Positions 1 to 11,158 of a DNA stretch of 64,000 nt are shown here, piece after piece. Position 1 is the first letter of the stretch. Every line of letters begins with the position of its first letter. This stretch comes from Elymus sibiricus (taxonomy: Eukaryota > Streptophyta > Magnoliopsida > Poales > Poaceae): positions 305,314,166 to 305,378,165 of the forward strand of contig CM077666.1 of assembly GCA_039707655.1 (NCBI GenBank). The letters are read 5' to 3'. The notes beneath the pieces are model-generated. The model was not told where the DNA came from, ran no database searches, and saw only the letters and a list, made by a program, of their open reading frames with translations. The translations under genes were made by a program, and so were the position numbers.

Positions 1-975
1 GCTTCTTCTGTCTTTTTGATCTTCAATACAATGTTCTCCATGATCTCCATGGAGTTCAATTCGATGTAATCTTCTTTTGCGGTGTGTTTGTTGGGATCCG
101 ATGAATTATGGGTTTATGATCAGATTATTCATTGAAAGTAATTGAGTCCTTTCTGAACTTTATTATGCATGATTATTATAGCTTTGTATTTCTCTCCGAT
201 CTATTTGTTTGGTTTGGCCAACTAGACTGATTTATCTTTAGTGGGAGAGGTGCTTTGTAATGGGTTCAATCTTGCGGTGTCCTCACCTCGTGACAAAAGG
301 GGTAGCTAGGCACGTATTTGTATTGTTGCCATTAAGGGTAAAACGACGGGGTTTAATTATATTGCTTGGTTTTATTCTGTCTACATCGTGTCATCATACT
401 TCATTCATTACTCTCTTTGTTATGAACTTAATACGTAGAGAGGCAAGCATAGAAGCGCTCTCGAAGTGGAGTAATAGTAGTAGATGCAACATCGTTTCGG
501 TCTACTTGTCACGGATGTGTTGCCAATATACATGATCATTGCCATGAATAACATCATAACTATGCGCTTTTCTATCAATTGCCCAACAGTAATTTGTCTA
601 CCCACCGTATGCTATGTTTCGAGAGAGAAGCCTCTAGTAAAAACTATGGCCCCCGGGTCTACTTTAATCATATTACTAAAACCAAAAATACCTTGCTGCA
701 TTTTTACTCTTTTTATTTTACTTTGCAATTTATATATCTACCACTATCAGATTTGATCCTTGCAATTAACGAGTTCAAGGGGATTGACAACCCTCTTGCC
801 CGCGTTGGGTGCAAGTATTTGCTCTTGTGTTTGCAGGTACTGCTTACTAGGAATTTGCGTGGTTCTCCTATTGGTTCGATAACCTTGGTTCTCTACTGAG
901 GGAAATACTTATCGGCTACTATATTGCTTCACGCTTCCTCTTCGGGGAAAATCCCAACGCAGCTCACAAGTAGCA
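1..975 (+). repeat. 5' LTR of element A, 3' portion
   Basis: It aligns along its length with the LTRs of element B (4390-6231 and 11159-12736), sharing the blocks GTGTTTGTTGGGATCCGATG and ATCAATTGCCCAACAGTA. It ends in AAGTAGCA at 975, twelve bases before the primer binding site. It is clearly more diverged from B's LTRs than those are from each other. The start of this LTR is outside the window. Confidence 0.85.
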
Positions 976-986
976 GAAAGAATTTC

Positions 987-1004
987 TGGCGCCGTCGCCG
1001 GGGA
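987..1004 (+). other. Primer binding site of A, tRNA-Asp type
   Basis: TGGCGCCGTCGCCGGGGA is complementary, with one mismatch, to the 3' end of plant tRNA-Asp(GUC) including CCA. Element B has the exact match at 6243-6260. Confidence 0.8.
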
Positions 1005-1139
1005 GACATCATCAAATACCTATAGGTTCCTTCACACAAATTATCATCTACTTGTTCTACTTTTTAGTTGCTTTTACTAGTCTCGTTAAAAAAAATCAAA
1101 AACACAAAAATATTTTACTTGCTTGCTTGTTTTGCCACC

Positions 1140-1959
1140 ATGTCTAGTTCTTCACTTGTTACTTGTACCCCTGAAAATGAAGTGCTAAATTTTAAACAAA
1201 GGGGAGGAGAAAGTTTAAAAGATGCTTGGTATAGGATTTGCGATGCTCAAAATAGATCTACCCGTAAGCAATCCACTACCGTTCTTCTTCGCAATTTTTA
1301 TGTGGGTGTTACTACTTGGTATAGATTTGTGCTAGACACTATTACTGGAGGGAACTTTCTAAGTAGTCACCCTTGGGATGCTTTTAATGCTATGGGGAAT
1401 CTAGTAGGATCACCACCTATTACTATTAATGAAACAACATTGACTCTGGAACATGTTATGCGAAGGTTAGAAGCTATTGAAAATAAAATGCCTACTATTG
1501 AACATATTGAGAATCTAGACAAAAAGGTCCACAATCAAGTTACTCAATTTGGCTCAAAGGTTGGAACCACATTAAAGATGCTAAAGGAAAAAAGAACCAA
1601 TAATTAATGAAAGAGTAGAACAAAGTCCCATTATAATTGATAAATTGGAAGAAATTATCAATAATTTGGGTTCAACTTTTTCTTCCGTTAAAACTATTGA
1701 AAGGACTACTCCTAATAAGAATTCTAAGTTTATATATGTTCCTAAAACTAAAGGTGCTCCGTCTAGTAAGGAAAATGAGGATCTTAAAATGATTAGCGTG
1801 CACCCCAACTTCATTGATATGATAAAGGAACCTATTACTAAAAACAAATTCCTCAACTTTGTTCCTAGGAGTGTGATTATTAAAAATATGTATGCCAAAC
1901 CTCCTAGGAAGCATGGATGTAGAATTGAGGAGTTAGAAACGAAAGATGACAATACTTGA
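1140..1959 (+). pseudogene. gag of element A, frameshifted
   Basis: Gag supplies the structural shell of the virus-like particle. The ATG at 1140 sits in a strong context (GCCACCATGT). The first open stretch (1140-1607) carries a Gag-like segment (KQRGGESLKDAWYR) but is much shorter than the usual Retrotrans_gag domain, and it ends in a Lys/Glu-rich helical region. The frame breaks in a run of six A at 1588-1593, and the downstream frame continues from about 1600 to 1959 with matching coiled-coil-like sequence. A single inserted A explains this. The C-terminus KDDNT is the same as that of element B's Gag-Pro, but the protease part present in B is absent here, so A may descend from a gag-pro element by internal deletion. 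It lacks a zinc knuckle. Confidence 0.75.
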
Positions 1960-2750
1960 AATAATGTATTATGCCTAGCCAGGGGCGTAAAATAATAGCG
2001 CTTGTTGGGAGGCAACCGGATATTTATCTTTATTGAAATTTTTATTTTTATTGAGTCACATGATTATTGCTAATGTAATGATTGTGTTTTTATCTTTTAA
2101 TTAGTGTTTGTGTCAAGTAATGCCTTTGGGATGATTTAAATGATAGTATAATTGATGTTGTTTGAAAACAGAAAGTTTTGCGCCCAGTATTTGATTTTAC
2201 ATTTTTTACTGGAACATTGGTATACAAATGTTTTACGTTTTCCTAAGTTTTCAGAATTTTTGGAGTTACAGAAGTATGTATAAATATTCTGTCATTACGT
2301 ACTCTCCTGTTTTAGACAGATTCTGTTTTTATTGCATAGTGTGCTTGTTTTAATGATGCTATGGATTATATCGGGGGGTATAAGTCATGGAGAAGTTAGA
2401 ATACGGTAGGTATTATTGAAGAAAAATTACGAATGAGTTTATAACAGTACCTAAAGTGGGTGATTTGATTTATTATACTAACGGATCTCACGAAGTTTCT
2501 ATTGAGTTTTGTGTGCTGAAGTTTTCCAGTTTTGGGTGAGATCACGATGAGTAAAAGAATAAGGAGCGGCAAAACCCTAAGCTTGGGGATGCCCAAGGCA
2601 CCCCATGGTAATATTCAAGGAAGATCCAAGCGTCTAAGCTTGGGGATGCCCCGGATGGCATCCCCTCTTTCATCCACAATTCATCGGTATGTTACTTGGA
2701 GCTATATTTTTATTCATCACATGATATGAGTTTTACTTGGAGCCTCTTGT
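1960..2750 (+). other. Non-coding 3' region of element A with PPT-like hairpin
   Basis: No gene is seen. It contains the block GTTGGGAGGCAACC shared with B, and two copies of GCTTGGGGATGCC (2581 and 2639). The second folds as a perfect 9-bp stem, GGGGATGCC (2642-2650) with GGCATCCCC (2657-2665), around a 6-nt loop. The equivalent hairpin in B is at 9247-9270. Confidence 0.6.
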
Positions 2751-2859
2751 CACTGGTACATCGAGCTGCTATACAAACGGTTTTTACCCCCTTTCCGCGA
2801 CGGAGTTTTAAACCGTTGTCTTGCCTGTGTGTGCGATAGGGGGGTCCTTCCCACACGAC

Positions 2860-3500
2860 CCAGAAACCGTCGGCGATAGGGAGCACGCAAGCATACGTTT
2901 CGCAGATTTAAGCGTATGCGATACCCGATCTACCCCAGACGTGACTCGTCACACAACTGTTTGTGATCTATCAAATATCCCAAACGCTCCATCCTTGCTA
3001 CTCGTGTGTGCTCGCATTACCATCGCACTCGGTATTTTGTGGTGAAACATTTACGATGCGCGCCCCATCACAAACAGTTCACGATTGTAAAACGTGTAAG
3101 ATAAGGAGACTATCACACACATTCACTTCTCCCGAACCGTATGTAATATATAATTAAGAAGATTAGTTAATCATCGTACGAGTGTCGGATGAGTTTACGA
3201 AACGTCCGACTATCGTACGTGTGTCGGACGGGATAACTATCACACACGCTATTCTGTGGTGCAACATTTACGATGCGTACGACATCAGAAACAGTTCATT
3301 GTTGTAAAGCATGTACGATAAGGCGACTATCACAAACATTTAGTTCGCTCGCACCGTTTGTGATATTGTCTGACATCACACACGCTTTGCAAACGGCAAT
3401 TGTGTGCATGGTCGCACACGTTTCCTCTCTGTGAACCGTGTCGGATTATGATGTATATCACACACGTTGTGCTATACAGACCGTGTGCGCCGTAATGACC
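2860..3500. repeat. Left subterminal repeats of the CACTA element
   Basis: Two diverged direct copies of about 110 bp start at 3039 and 3257 (GTGGTGAAACATTTACGATG and GTGGTGCAACATTTACGATG), about 217 bp apart. Many short CACACACG/GTGTGTG-type motifs surround them. Dense short subterminal repeats are a hallmark of CACTA elements. Confidence 0.65.
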
Positions 3501-3646
3501 TGCAGAGCATATTTTCACCCTAATTTAATTGCTGCTATTTAAAATTGTACCAAATTTGAATTTGAAAGTAGGCTATAACTTTATTCATATGCATCAGGTT
3601 CAACAACCAATGCATTATTCGATTCACAGGTACATATGTTCAAGAG

Positions 3647-4240
3647 TTACATAAAAAAACAAGAATTACATATGCACCAAATAAAGAATGATGAATCAGG
3701 GTTGTATACTTGTACTATTAAAGACGGTAAAGAAAGAGGCGAAAGACATTCTGATTGCTGAACAAGGTGAAGCGGAATGCCCATATTGTGCCCTCCTCCA
3801 TGCAGAAGGCGCACGACTCTAGTCCAACCCCTTGTGATGGCCGACCGTCCACCCTTCACTGTCTTCATGAGGACATCTCGATAGTCATTGTGTTCTGGTA
3901 GAAATACTTTAACCTTTGCATGTCCACCAATCATGTAATTTGAGAGGTAATCTTGAGTAAACTGCTTTGGGAACCACTGCAAAGGAAAATGATTCAGACA
4001 TTGTCATCTAACACAACTCATTATGGGCAGTAAAAAGAAGGCTGCAGAGTTCTTACTTACCATCCTGTAGTTCACTGTTGTCTTGGATAAAGTGTAAACA
4101 AATAGTTTAATTGCCATCTTTTGACCCATTTTACTAACAATCTTTATCAGTTTCCTCACTTGATGCTGGTTCATGAATATCTCATTGCCCCATACGCAAA
4201 AAGGGTCGAAGCGCGGATCTTTACCAATGACATATGTACC
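3647..4240 (-). pseudogene. B3-like domain gene, 3' exons, inside the CACTA element
   Basis: Two exons are supported. Exon 4240-4061 follows an acceptor (CTTTTAG at 4247-4241) and ends at a donor (GTAAGTAAG from 4060). The next exon starts at 3976 after TTTGCAG and runs to the stop at 3647. The 84-bp intron joins the frames in phase 0. The joined product reads AKVKVFLPEHNDYRDVLMKT and then SAITRGWTRVV. This resembles the strand-rich core and G-W helix of plant B3 DNA-binding domains, which suggests a DNA-binding role, though this is similarity by eye only. Upstream exons should lie beyond the insertion of element B (see 13597-14327), so the gene is interrupted by more than 8 kb and is probably non-functional. 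Confidence 0.5.
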
Positions 4241-4300
4241 TAAAAGCACCAAGTTAATATTAGAAGCTAAACAGCAATTGCACAATGATGTAGTACAACA

Positions 4301-4389
4301 CTCCCTCCGTCCCATTATATAAGATCTTATTACATACAATATACTCACATATTGGATGAATTAACATCTTATATTATGGGGTGGAGGGA
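4301..4389. mobile_element. Stowaway-like MITE, split by element B
   Basis: It starts CTCCCTCCGTCCCATTATAT and ends ATATTATGGGGTGGAGGGA at 4389, with the last base(s) at 12742 on the other side of element B. The inverted ends (CTCCCTCCGTCCC against a mutated GGGGTGGAGGGAG) and the size of about 90 bp are typical of Stowaway. The TA target duplication is not clean. It lies in an intron of the minus-strand B3-like gene. Confidence 0.8.
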
Positions 4390-6231
4390 TGATACGTCTC
4401 CAACGTATCTATAATTTTTGATTGTTCCATGCTGTTATAATATCAATCTTGGATGTTTTTATAATCATTTACAGCAATTTTATATCATTTTTGGAGACTA
4501 ACCTATTGACTTAGTGCCCAGTGCCAGTTGCTGTTTTCTGCCCTGTTTTTGTTTTACAGAAAATCAATACCAAACGAAGTCCAAATGCAACGAAACTTTT
4601 TGGAGATTTTTTATTGAACCAGAAGAACACTAGAAGCTTCGGGAGGAGGCCAGAAGACCCTGGTGGGGCCCATGAGCCACCAGGGCGCGCATGGGGGGGG
4701 GGCAGGCGTGCCCTGGTGCCTCATGGGGCCCACCAAGCTCCGTTTGACCTAATTCCAGCACTATAAATTCTAGAAAAATCAGAAACCCTCAAGGGGAGTC
4801 CATGAAATACTTTTTACGCCACCGCAAGCTTCTGTTCCAGAGAGATCCCATCTGGGGTCCTTCTCCGGTGATCTGCCGGAGGGGGAATCGATCACGGAGG
4901 GGCTCTACTTCAACCTTGCTGCCTCTCCGATGATGCGTGAGTAGTTTACCATAAACCTTCGGGTCCATAGTTAGTAGCTAGATGGCTTCTTCTCTCTTTT
5001 TGATCTTCAATACAATGTTCTCCTTGATGTTCTTGGAGATCCATCCGATGTAATCTCTTTTTGCGGTGTGTTTGTTGGGATCCGATGAATTGTGAGTTTA
5101 TGATCAGATTATCCATAAAATTATTTGAGTCTTTGCTGCACTCTTTTATGAATGATTATTATAGCCTCATATTTCTTCTCCGATCTATTGCTTTGGTTTG
5201 GCCAACTGAGTTGATTTATCTTGCCATGGGAAGAGGTGCTTTGTAGTGGGTTCGATCTTGCGGTGCTCAATCCCAGTGACAGAAAGGGACATGACACGTA
5301 TGTATCGTTGCTACTAAGGATAACAAGATGGGATCTATTCATTGGGCTATTTTGAAAATAAAAATAGAAAAATAGGAGCAAAAACTAAAATGACTTGATT
5401 CGAAGCCACTTATGACTTGCCAATTTCATTTTTTTAACTAGCTGAGGAAGAATTTGCAAATTAATAAAACCGGGGCAGCAGCTTTCTACTAAAATGGGCT
5501 TTGCAGATGAAATGGAAGGAAGAAATGAAAGTTCGATCTACCAACGTAGAGTCCGCCCCTCCCAGGAAGAAGAAATACGAAGACTTTTGGGAAAACGTCG
5601 ACGTTTGCTATATTAATTCGCGAGTTTGTCTTGTCTACATCTTGTCATCATTCTTAAGGCATTACTTCATTCTTTATCGGACTTAATACACTAGATGCAT
5701 GCTGGATAGCGGTCGATGTGTGGAGTAATAGTAGTAGATGCAGGCAGGAGTCGGTCTACTAATCTTGGACGTGATGCCTATATACATGATCATTGCCTTG
5801 GATATCGTCATGATTATTTGCTTTTCTATCAATTGCCCAACAGTAATTTGTCTACCCACCGTATGCTATTTTCTCGAGAGAAGCCTCTAGTGAAATCTAT
5901 GGCCCTCGGGTCTATCAAAATCATATTACTAAAACCCTAAAAATATTGCTGCCATTTCTTTTTATTTATTTTATTTTGTATTTTTGTTTCAATCTATCAA
6001 TCTATCACCTACAATTTAATCTTGCAATTTACCGCCAAGAGATTGACAACCTCTCGTTTGCGTTGGGTGCAAGGGTTTGTTGTTTGTGTGCAGGTACTGC
6101 TAACAAGGTGTTGTGTGATTCTCCTACTGGTTCGATAACCTTGGTTTCATAACTGAGGGAAATACTTATCTCTACTGTGCTGCATCATCCCTTCCTCTTC
6201 GGGGAAATGCCAACGCAAGCTACAAGTAGCA
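4390..6231 (+). repeat. 5' LTR of element B
   Basis: It starts TGATACGTCTCCAACGTATC and ends AAGTAGCA. It is 264 bp longer than the 3' LTR because of an inserted segment at 5347-5609. A TATA-like CTATAAAT lies at 4761-4768 downstream of a GC-rich block. Confidence 0.93.
5347..5609. repeat. 263-bp insertion in the 5' LTR of B
   Basis: This segment is absent from the 3' LTR (junction after CATTGGG near 12113) and from the LTR of element A, so it was gained in this copy. The ends do not form an inverted repeat. It contains the 14-bp palindrome AAACGTCGACGTTT near its right end. The origin was not recognised. Confidence 0.7.
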
Positions 6232-6242
6232 GGAAGAATTTC

Positions 6243-6260
6243 TGGCGCCGTTGCCGGGGA
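6243..6260 (+). other. Primer binding site of B, tRNA-Asp
   Basis: TGGCGCCGTTGCCGGGGA is an exact complement of the 3' end of plant tRNA-Asp(GUC). It starts 12 bases after the LTR. Confidence 0.9.
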
Positions 6261-6443
6261 GACATCATCAACATCTATCAAGTACCTTTGCACAAACTCT
6301 CATCTCCTTGCATTTACTTTATTTGCCATTTGCCTCTCATTTTCATCTCCTCCACTTCTAAAATGTTTTTACAAAAATACAAAAATATTTTTCGTTTGCC
6401 TTTTTCTCGTTTGCTTGTTTGCTTTCTTGTTTGCGTAGTCACG

Positions 6444-7999
6444 ATGTCTCAAGAAAATACAAAATTGTGTGATTTCTCCAATACTAATAATAATGATTTT
6501 ATTAGTACTCCGATTGCTCCTCCTGCCTCTAGTGCGGAGACTTGTGATATTAATGCCGCTTTGCTAAATCTTGTCATGAAAGATCAATTTTCCGGTAGTC
6601 CTAATGAAGATGCCGCATCCCATCTTAACACTTTCGTAGAATTGTGTGACATGCAAAAGAAAAAAGATGTGGATAATGATATTGTGAAATTAAAATTATT
6701 CCCGTTCTCATTGCGGGATCGTGCAAAAATTTGGTTTTTATCTTTACCACGAAATAGTATCGATTCTTGGGATAGGTGTAAAGATGCTTTTATTACTAAG
6801 TATTTTCCTCCCTCGAAAATTATTTCTCTAAGAAATCAAATTATGAATTTTAAGCAACTTGATCATGAACATGTTGCCCAATCTTGGGAGAGGATGAAAT
6901 TAATGATAAGAAATTGCCCTGCTCATGGTTTAAATTTATGGATGATCATACAATTTTTTTATGCGGGATTGAATTTGTCTCTAGAAATCTTTTAGATTCC
7001 GCCGCGGGTGGTACGTTTATGGAAATTACTTTGGGTGAAGCTACTAAATTGCTTGATAATATTATGACAAATTATTCACAATGGCATACTGAAAGAACTC
7101 CTACTAGTAAAAAGGTGAATTCTATTGAAGAAATTAATACTTTGAGTGATAAAGTTGATGCGCTTATGAAATTGGTTGCTAGCAAAAATGCTCCTATTGA
7201 TCCTAATGATGTGCCTTTGTCCACTTTGATTGAGCAAAATAATGATCCCGTAGATGTGAATTTTGTCTCACGAAACAATTTTAATAGTAATGCTTATAGA
7301 GGTAATTTCAACACTAGACCGTTTCCTGGAAATTCCTCTAATAATTATGGCAATCCTTATGGTAATTCCTACAATAATAATAGGATACCTTCTGATCTTG
7401 AAAGTAGTATTAAAGAATTTATTAATGCTCAAAAAGTTTTCAACACTACGATAGAAGAAAAAATGAGTAAACTTGATGATATGTCTAGGAGCATCGATAG
7501 AATTATTCATGATGTGGAAAATCTTAAGACTAAAATTTTGCCATCAAAAATTGATATTAGTGAATCAATCAAAGCTTTATATGTCTCCATGGATGAGAGT
7601 AAGAAAAGAACCACCATGCTAAGAGCTAAACGAGAATTTTTAGAAAAAGCGATTCCTCCTGATTTTTATCGTAGTAATGATGAGGATGTTAAAATGATTG
7701 GTGTTTCATCTATTGATTATTTGTTTAGCAAAATTAAACTTGATGAAAATGGGACTGAAGAAGAGTCAACTTTAGCTAAAGAGCGTCCCCATAATTCGGA
7801 GGGTGAAAATCTTGATAAGAAAATTGCTAAAAGTGGGTTTGGAGAGGTAAAAACTTTAAATGGCGATGTGCCCACTCTGTTGGATTACAAAGATTTTAAT
7901 TATGATAATTGTTCTTTGATTGAGTGCATTTCTTTGTTACAATCCATGTTAAATTCACCCAACGCTTATGAGCAAAACAAGGCTTTACTAAACATATAG
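6444..7999 (+). pseudogene. gag part of Gag-Pro, element B, with frameshift
   Basis: This is the structural protein of the particle. The ATG at 6444 opens MSQENTKLCDF. A Retrotrans_gag-type core follows about residues 45-185 (VKLKLFPFSLRDRAKIWFLS, then SWDRCKDAFITKYFPPSK). The frame is lost at 6974-6976, where one T appears to be missing (AATTTGTC), and it resumes in the next frame with VSRNLLDSAAGG and runs to 7999. After the core come a linker, an Asn/Gly/Tyr-rich stretch (NNYGNPYGNSYNNN) and a helical region. No CCHC knuckle is visible. A second missing T at 7984-7986 separates this frame from the protease ORF, so Gag and protease were once one ORF of about 695 codons. Confidence 0.85.
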
Positions 8000-8007
8000 T
8001 AGAAGCA

Positions 8008-8526
8008 ATGATGAAAGCGTTAGAAGAAAAGCTTGAACTAGAAATTTCAATTCCTAGAAAATTATATGATGAATGGGAACCTACCATCAAAGTTAAAATT
8101 AAAAATTATGAGTGCAATGCTTTATGTGATTTGGGTGCTAGCGTTTCCACAATTCCAAAATCTCTATGTGATGTGCTAGGTTTTACCAATATAGATGAAT
8201 GCTCCCTTAATTTGCATCTTGTGGATTCTACTATTAAAAAGCCTTTGGGAAGAATTAATGATGTGCTTATTCTTGCAAATAGAAATTATGTTCCCATTGA
8301 TTTTATTGTTCTTGATATTGAATGCAATTCTTCTTGCCCCATAATACTTGGTAGACCGTTCTTACGAACTATAGGTGTCGTTATTGATATGAAAGAAGGG
8401 AATATAAAATTTCAGTTTCCATTAAAGAAGGGTATGGAGCATTTCCCTAGGAAAAGAATTAAAGCACCATATGAATCAATCATGAGGGCCACTTATGGAA
8501 TCAACTTGAAAGATGACAATACTTGA
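8008..8526 (+). CDS. Retroviral-type aspartic protease of element B
   Basis: This is the protease that would cleave the element's Gag polyprotein. The active-site loop is CDLGASVSTIPKSL (D-L-G-A-S in place of the usual D-[ST]-G-A). The flap region and the C-terminal IILGRPFLRTIGVVID block are typical of pepsin-like retroelement proteases. The 172-aa ORF uses ATG ATG at 8008/8011. In-frame codons without a stop extend upstream to the broken junction near 7986, so the separate start is a consequence of a 1-bp deletion and the protein was probably made as Gag-Pro. The reading frame ends in KDDNT, and no polymerase follows. Confidence 0.85.
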   Translation: MMKALEEKLELEISIPRKLYDEWEPTIKVKIKNYECNALCDLGASVSTIPKSLCDVLGFTNIDECSLNLHLVDSTIKKPLGRINDVLILANRNYVPIDFIVLDIECNSSCPIILGRPFLRTIGVVIDMKEGNIKFQFPLKKGMEHFPRKRIKAPYESIMRATYGINLKDDNT

Positions 8527-11158
8527 AATTATGCATTATGCCTAGCTAGGGGCATAAAACAATAGCGCTTGTTGGGAGGCAACCCAATGAATAAAATAAA
8601 TTTTTGCTATAAGTTTCTGTTATGGTGTGTTTTTACTTTCATGCTACTTGTATGATGGTGTTTTTGTGTTTTTAATTAGTGTTTGTGCCAAGTAAAGCCT
8701 TTAGGATGATTTGGAACATAGTATAATTGATATTGTTTGAAAACAGAAAGTTTTGCGTCCAGTGCTGGAATTTTGTGTTTTCTCTGGAATGTCAGAACCT
8801 TCTGATTTTTTTGCACAGTATTGGTATATGAATTGTCCACGTTGCCCTAATTTTTCAGAATTTTTGGAGTTATAGAAGTATGACCATAATTCAGATCTCT
8901 ACAGACTGTTCTGTTTTTGACAGATTCTGTTTTTGTTGCACTACTTGCTTGTTTTGATGAATCTATGGATTGTATCGGGGGGTATAAGCCATGGTGAAGT
9001 TAGAGTACAGTAGGTATAATGCAAAAATAAAATATGAATGGGTTTGCCACAGTACTTATAGTAGTGATTTGTTTTGTTATACTAACGGATCTCACGAAGG
9101 TTTTGTTAAGTTTTGTGTGATTGAAGTTTTCAAGTTTTGGGTGAGATCACGATGGATGAAGGAATAAGGAGTAGCAAAATCCTAAGCTTGGGGATGCCCG
9201 AGGCACCCCAAGGTAATATTCTAGGAAGACTCAAGCGTCTAAGCTTGGGGATGCCCCGGAAGGCATCCCCTCTTTCTTCTACCAACCATCGGTAATTTTA
9301 CTTGGAGCTATATTTTTATTCGTCACATGATATGTGTTTTGCTTGGAGCGTCTTGTATTATATGAGTCTTTGCTTTGTTTATTAGTTTGTCACAATCATC
9401 TTTGCTGAACACACCTATCTTGAGAGAGCCACATGTTTATCATCATGATTTGTTAGAATACTCCATGTGCTTCACTTAATTTTTTTGAGCTAGGCAGTTG
9501 CTCTAGTGCTTCACTTAAATATTTTTGAGCACGGTGGTGGATATATTTTGAAGAAACAAACTCTCATGCTTCACTTATATTATTTTGAGAGTTGATTAAA
9601 ATTTTGAAGAAACAAACTCTCATGCTTCACTTATATTATTTTGAGAGTTGATTAAAATTTTGAAGAAATGAATTATCATGCTTCACTTATATTATTTTGA
9701 GAATTGACAAGATTAAAATTTTGAAGAAATGAATTCTCATGCTTCACTTATATTATTTTTAGAATTGTTAAGATTGAAATTTTGAAGAAATATTTGCACT
9801 CTCATGCTTCACTTAAATCTTTTTGAGAGTTGATTCTTAGTAACGGTAATTTGCACAAGATATGAATTTGGTCCCAAAGTGATGAATATTCAAGAGGGAT
9901 ATAGATAAAAACTTTCATATAGATCATTGGATATGATAAGTGTGATTCCTTGCAATAGTTTTGCGATATGGAGATGATGATATGTGAGTCATGTTAGTGA
10001 GTAATTGTGCTTTAGTAAAAGTATTGGTGTTAAGGTTTGTGATTCCCTATGCAAGCACATTAAGTCAATAGTTATGCAATGAAATTATATCCTACTTATG
10101 GTGCATTATTCGGTGTTAGTTATGTTCAATGCATGTTTATGACCGTTTTCGTTTTTTGGTTGGTTGCTTCTCAATCTTTTGCTAGCCTTCATTTGTACTA
10201 AGCGGAAATACTACTTGTGCATCCAAAATCCTTAAACCCAGTTTTGCCATATGAGTCCACTATATCTACCTATATGCGGTATTTCAATGCCGTTCCAAGT
10301 AAATTTGCGTGTGCCAACTCTAATTTTCAAAATAATTTTTCTGTTTTGTGTGCCCGTACCGCTCATGAAGCGGCAGGGGGTGGCCAATATTTTCCATGTT
10401 AGGTGTGTTATTCTCACGATGAGTGTTTATTCACTTGTCATTTCATGAGAGTATGGTTGGTAATAGGGATGCCCAGTCCCGCATGAAATGAAATTAATAA
10501 CAACAAAATTCCTTGGAAAGTGATGGTATGGAGGGCACCCGTGGATACGGCTAGCCATGGAATGTGAAAGAAATGGTGGAAAGGAAATGAACTTTACTTT
10601 CTGTTTGGGAACCACCTATGATGTGTCTAGCATGGAAAATATTGGGAATTCTCGGTCGTTTTCGTTGACAGGAAAAACATGCCTCTCAAAATATTTTTAT
10701 CTCTTTAATTTCAGCTTTGAGCTCTGGCACATTTGACAAATCTCTGCTTCCCTCTGCGAAGGGCCTATCTATTTACTTTTATGCAATTTTTATTTTATTT
10801 AAGTCTCCATCTTCTCTTACAAAAGCACCAACTAGGGAGCACTATTGTCATACTTGTGCATTGGATGTAACTAATATTCGAGTGTGTTTCATGAATGGAT
10901 CAATGATAGAGCATAATGGGCTAGGGATAACTTTCTTTAGCGTTGATATTTTGAAAGACATGGTTGCTTGTTAGTATGCTTGAGTATCTATGTTTTCATG
11001 TCAAATTATAGACTATTGCTTTGAATCATATAAGTCCAATGTCCATGCTACAAAAGAAAAGAATATGTGATGAATATGTTAGGCAACATTCCACATCAAA
11101 AATTCTGTTTTTATCATTTGCCTACTCGAGGACGAGCAGGAATTAAGCTTGGGGATGC
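8527..11158 (+). other. Non-coding internal region of element B, with PPT
   Basis: No credible gene is seen in 2.6 kb. It holds the GTTGGGAGGCAACC block (8572), two GCTTGGGGATGCC motifs (9184 and 9243, the second in a hairpin), a tandem repeat (9465-9835), and the polypurine tract AATTAAGCTTGGGGATGC directly before the 3' LTR at 11141-11158. The long non-coding interior resembles LARD-type elements. Confidence 0.75.
9465..9835 (+). repeat. Tandem repeat of about 60-66 bp in element B
   Basis: About six units are built on ATGCTTCACTTATATTATTT followed by TTGAGAGTTGAT and TTTTGAAGAAA. The two middle units are nearly identical and the outer ones have drifted. Confidence 0.85.

Larger units (their letters stand above)
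1..2750 (+). mobile_element. LTR retrotransposon A (Gypsy-type, non-autonomous), left part
   Basis: The window opens inside the 5' LTR of this element. The order is LTR end (975), tRNA-Asp-type primer binding site (987), a short gag gene, then non-coding sequence up to 2750, where the CACTA element starts. Its framework is the same as element B: identical LTR-end style, the same block around 2000 and 8560 (GTTGGGAGGCAACC), and the same GGGGATGCC hairpin. No protease, reverse transcriptase or integrase is visible. The right half and the 3' LTR are not in the window, so they should lie beyond the missing right end of the CACTA element. Confidence 0.85.

Noticed and set aside
10717..10974. 85-aa ORF in element B
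   Set aside because: It is isolated in a non-coding region, has no recognised domain, and the composition is like that of neighbouring frames.
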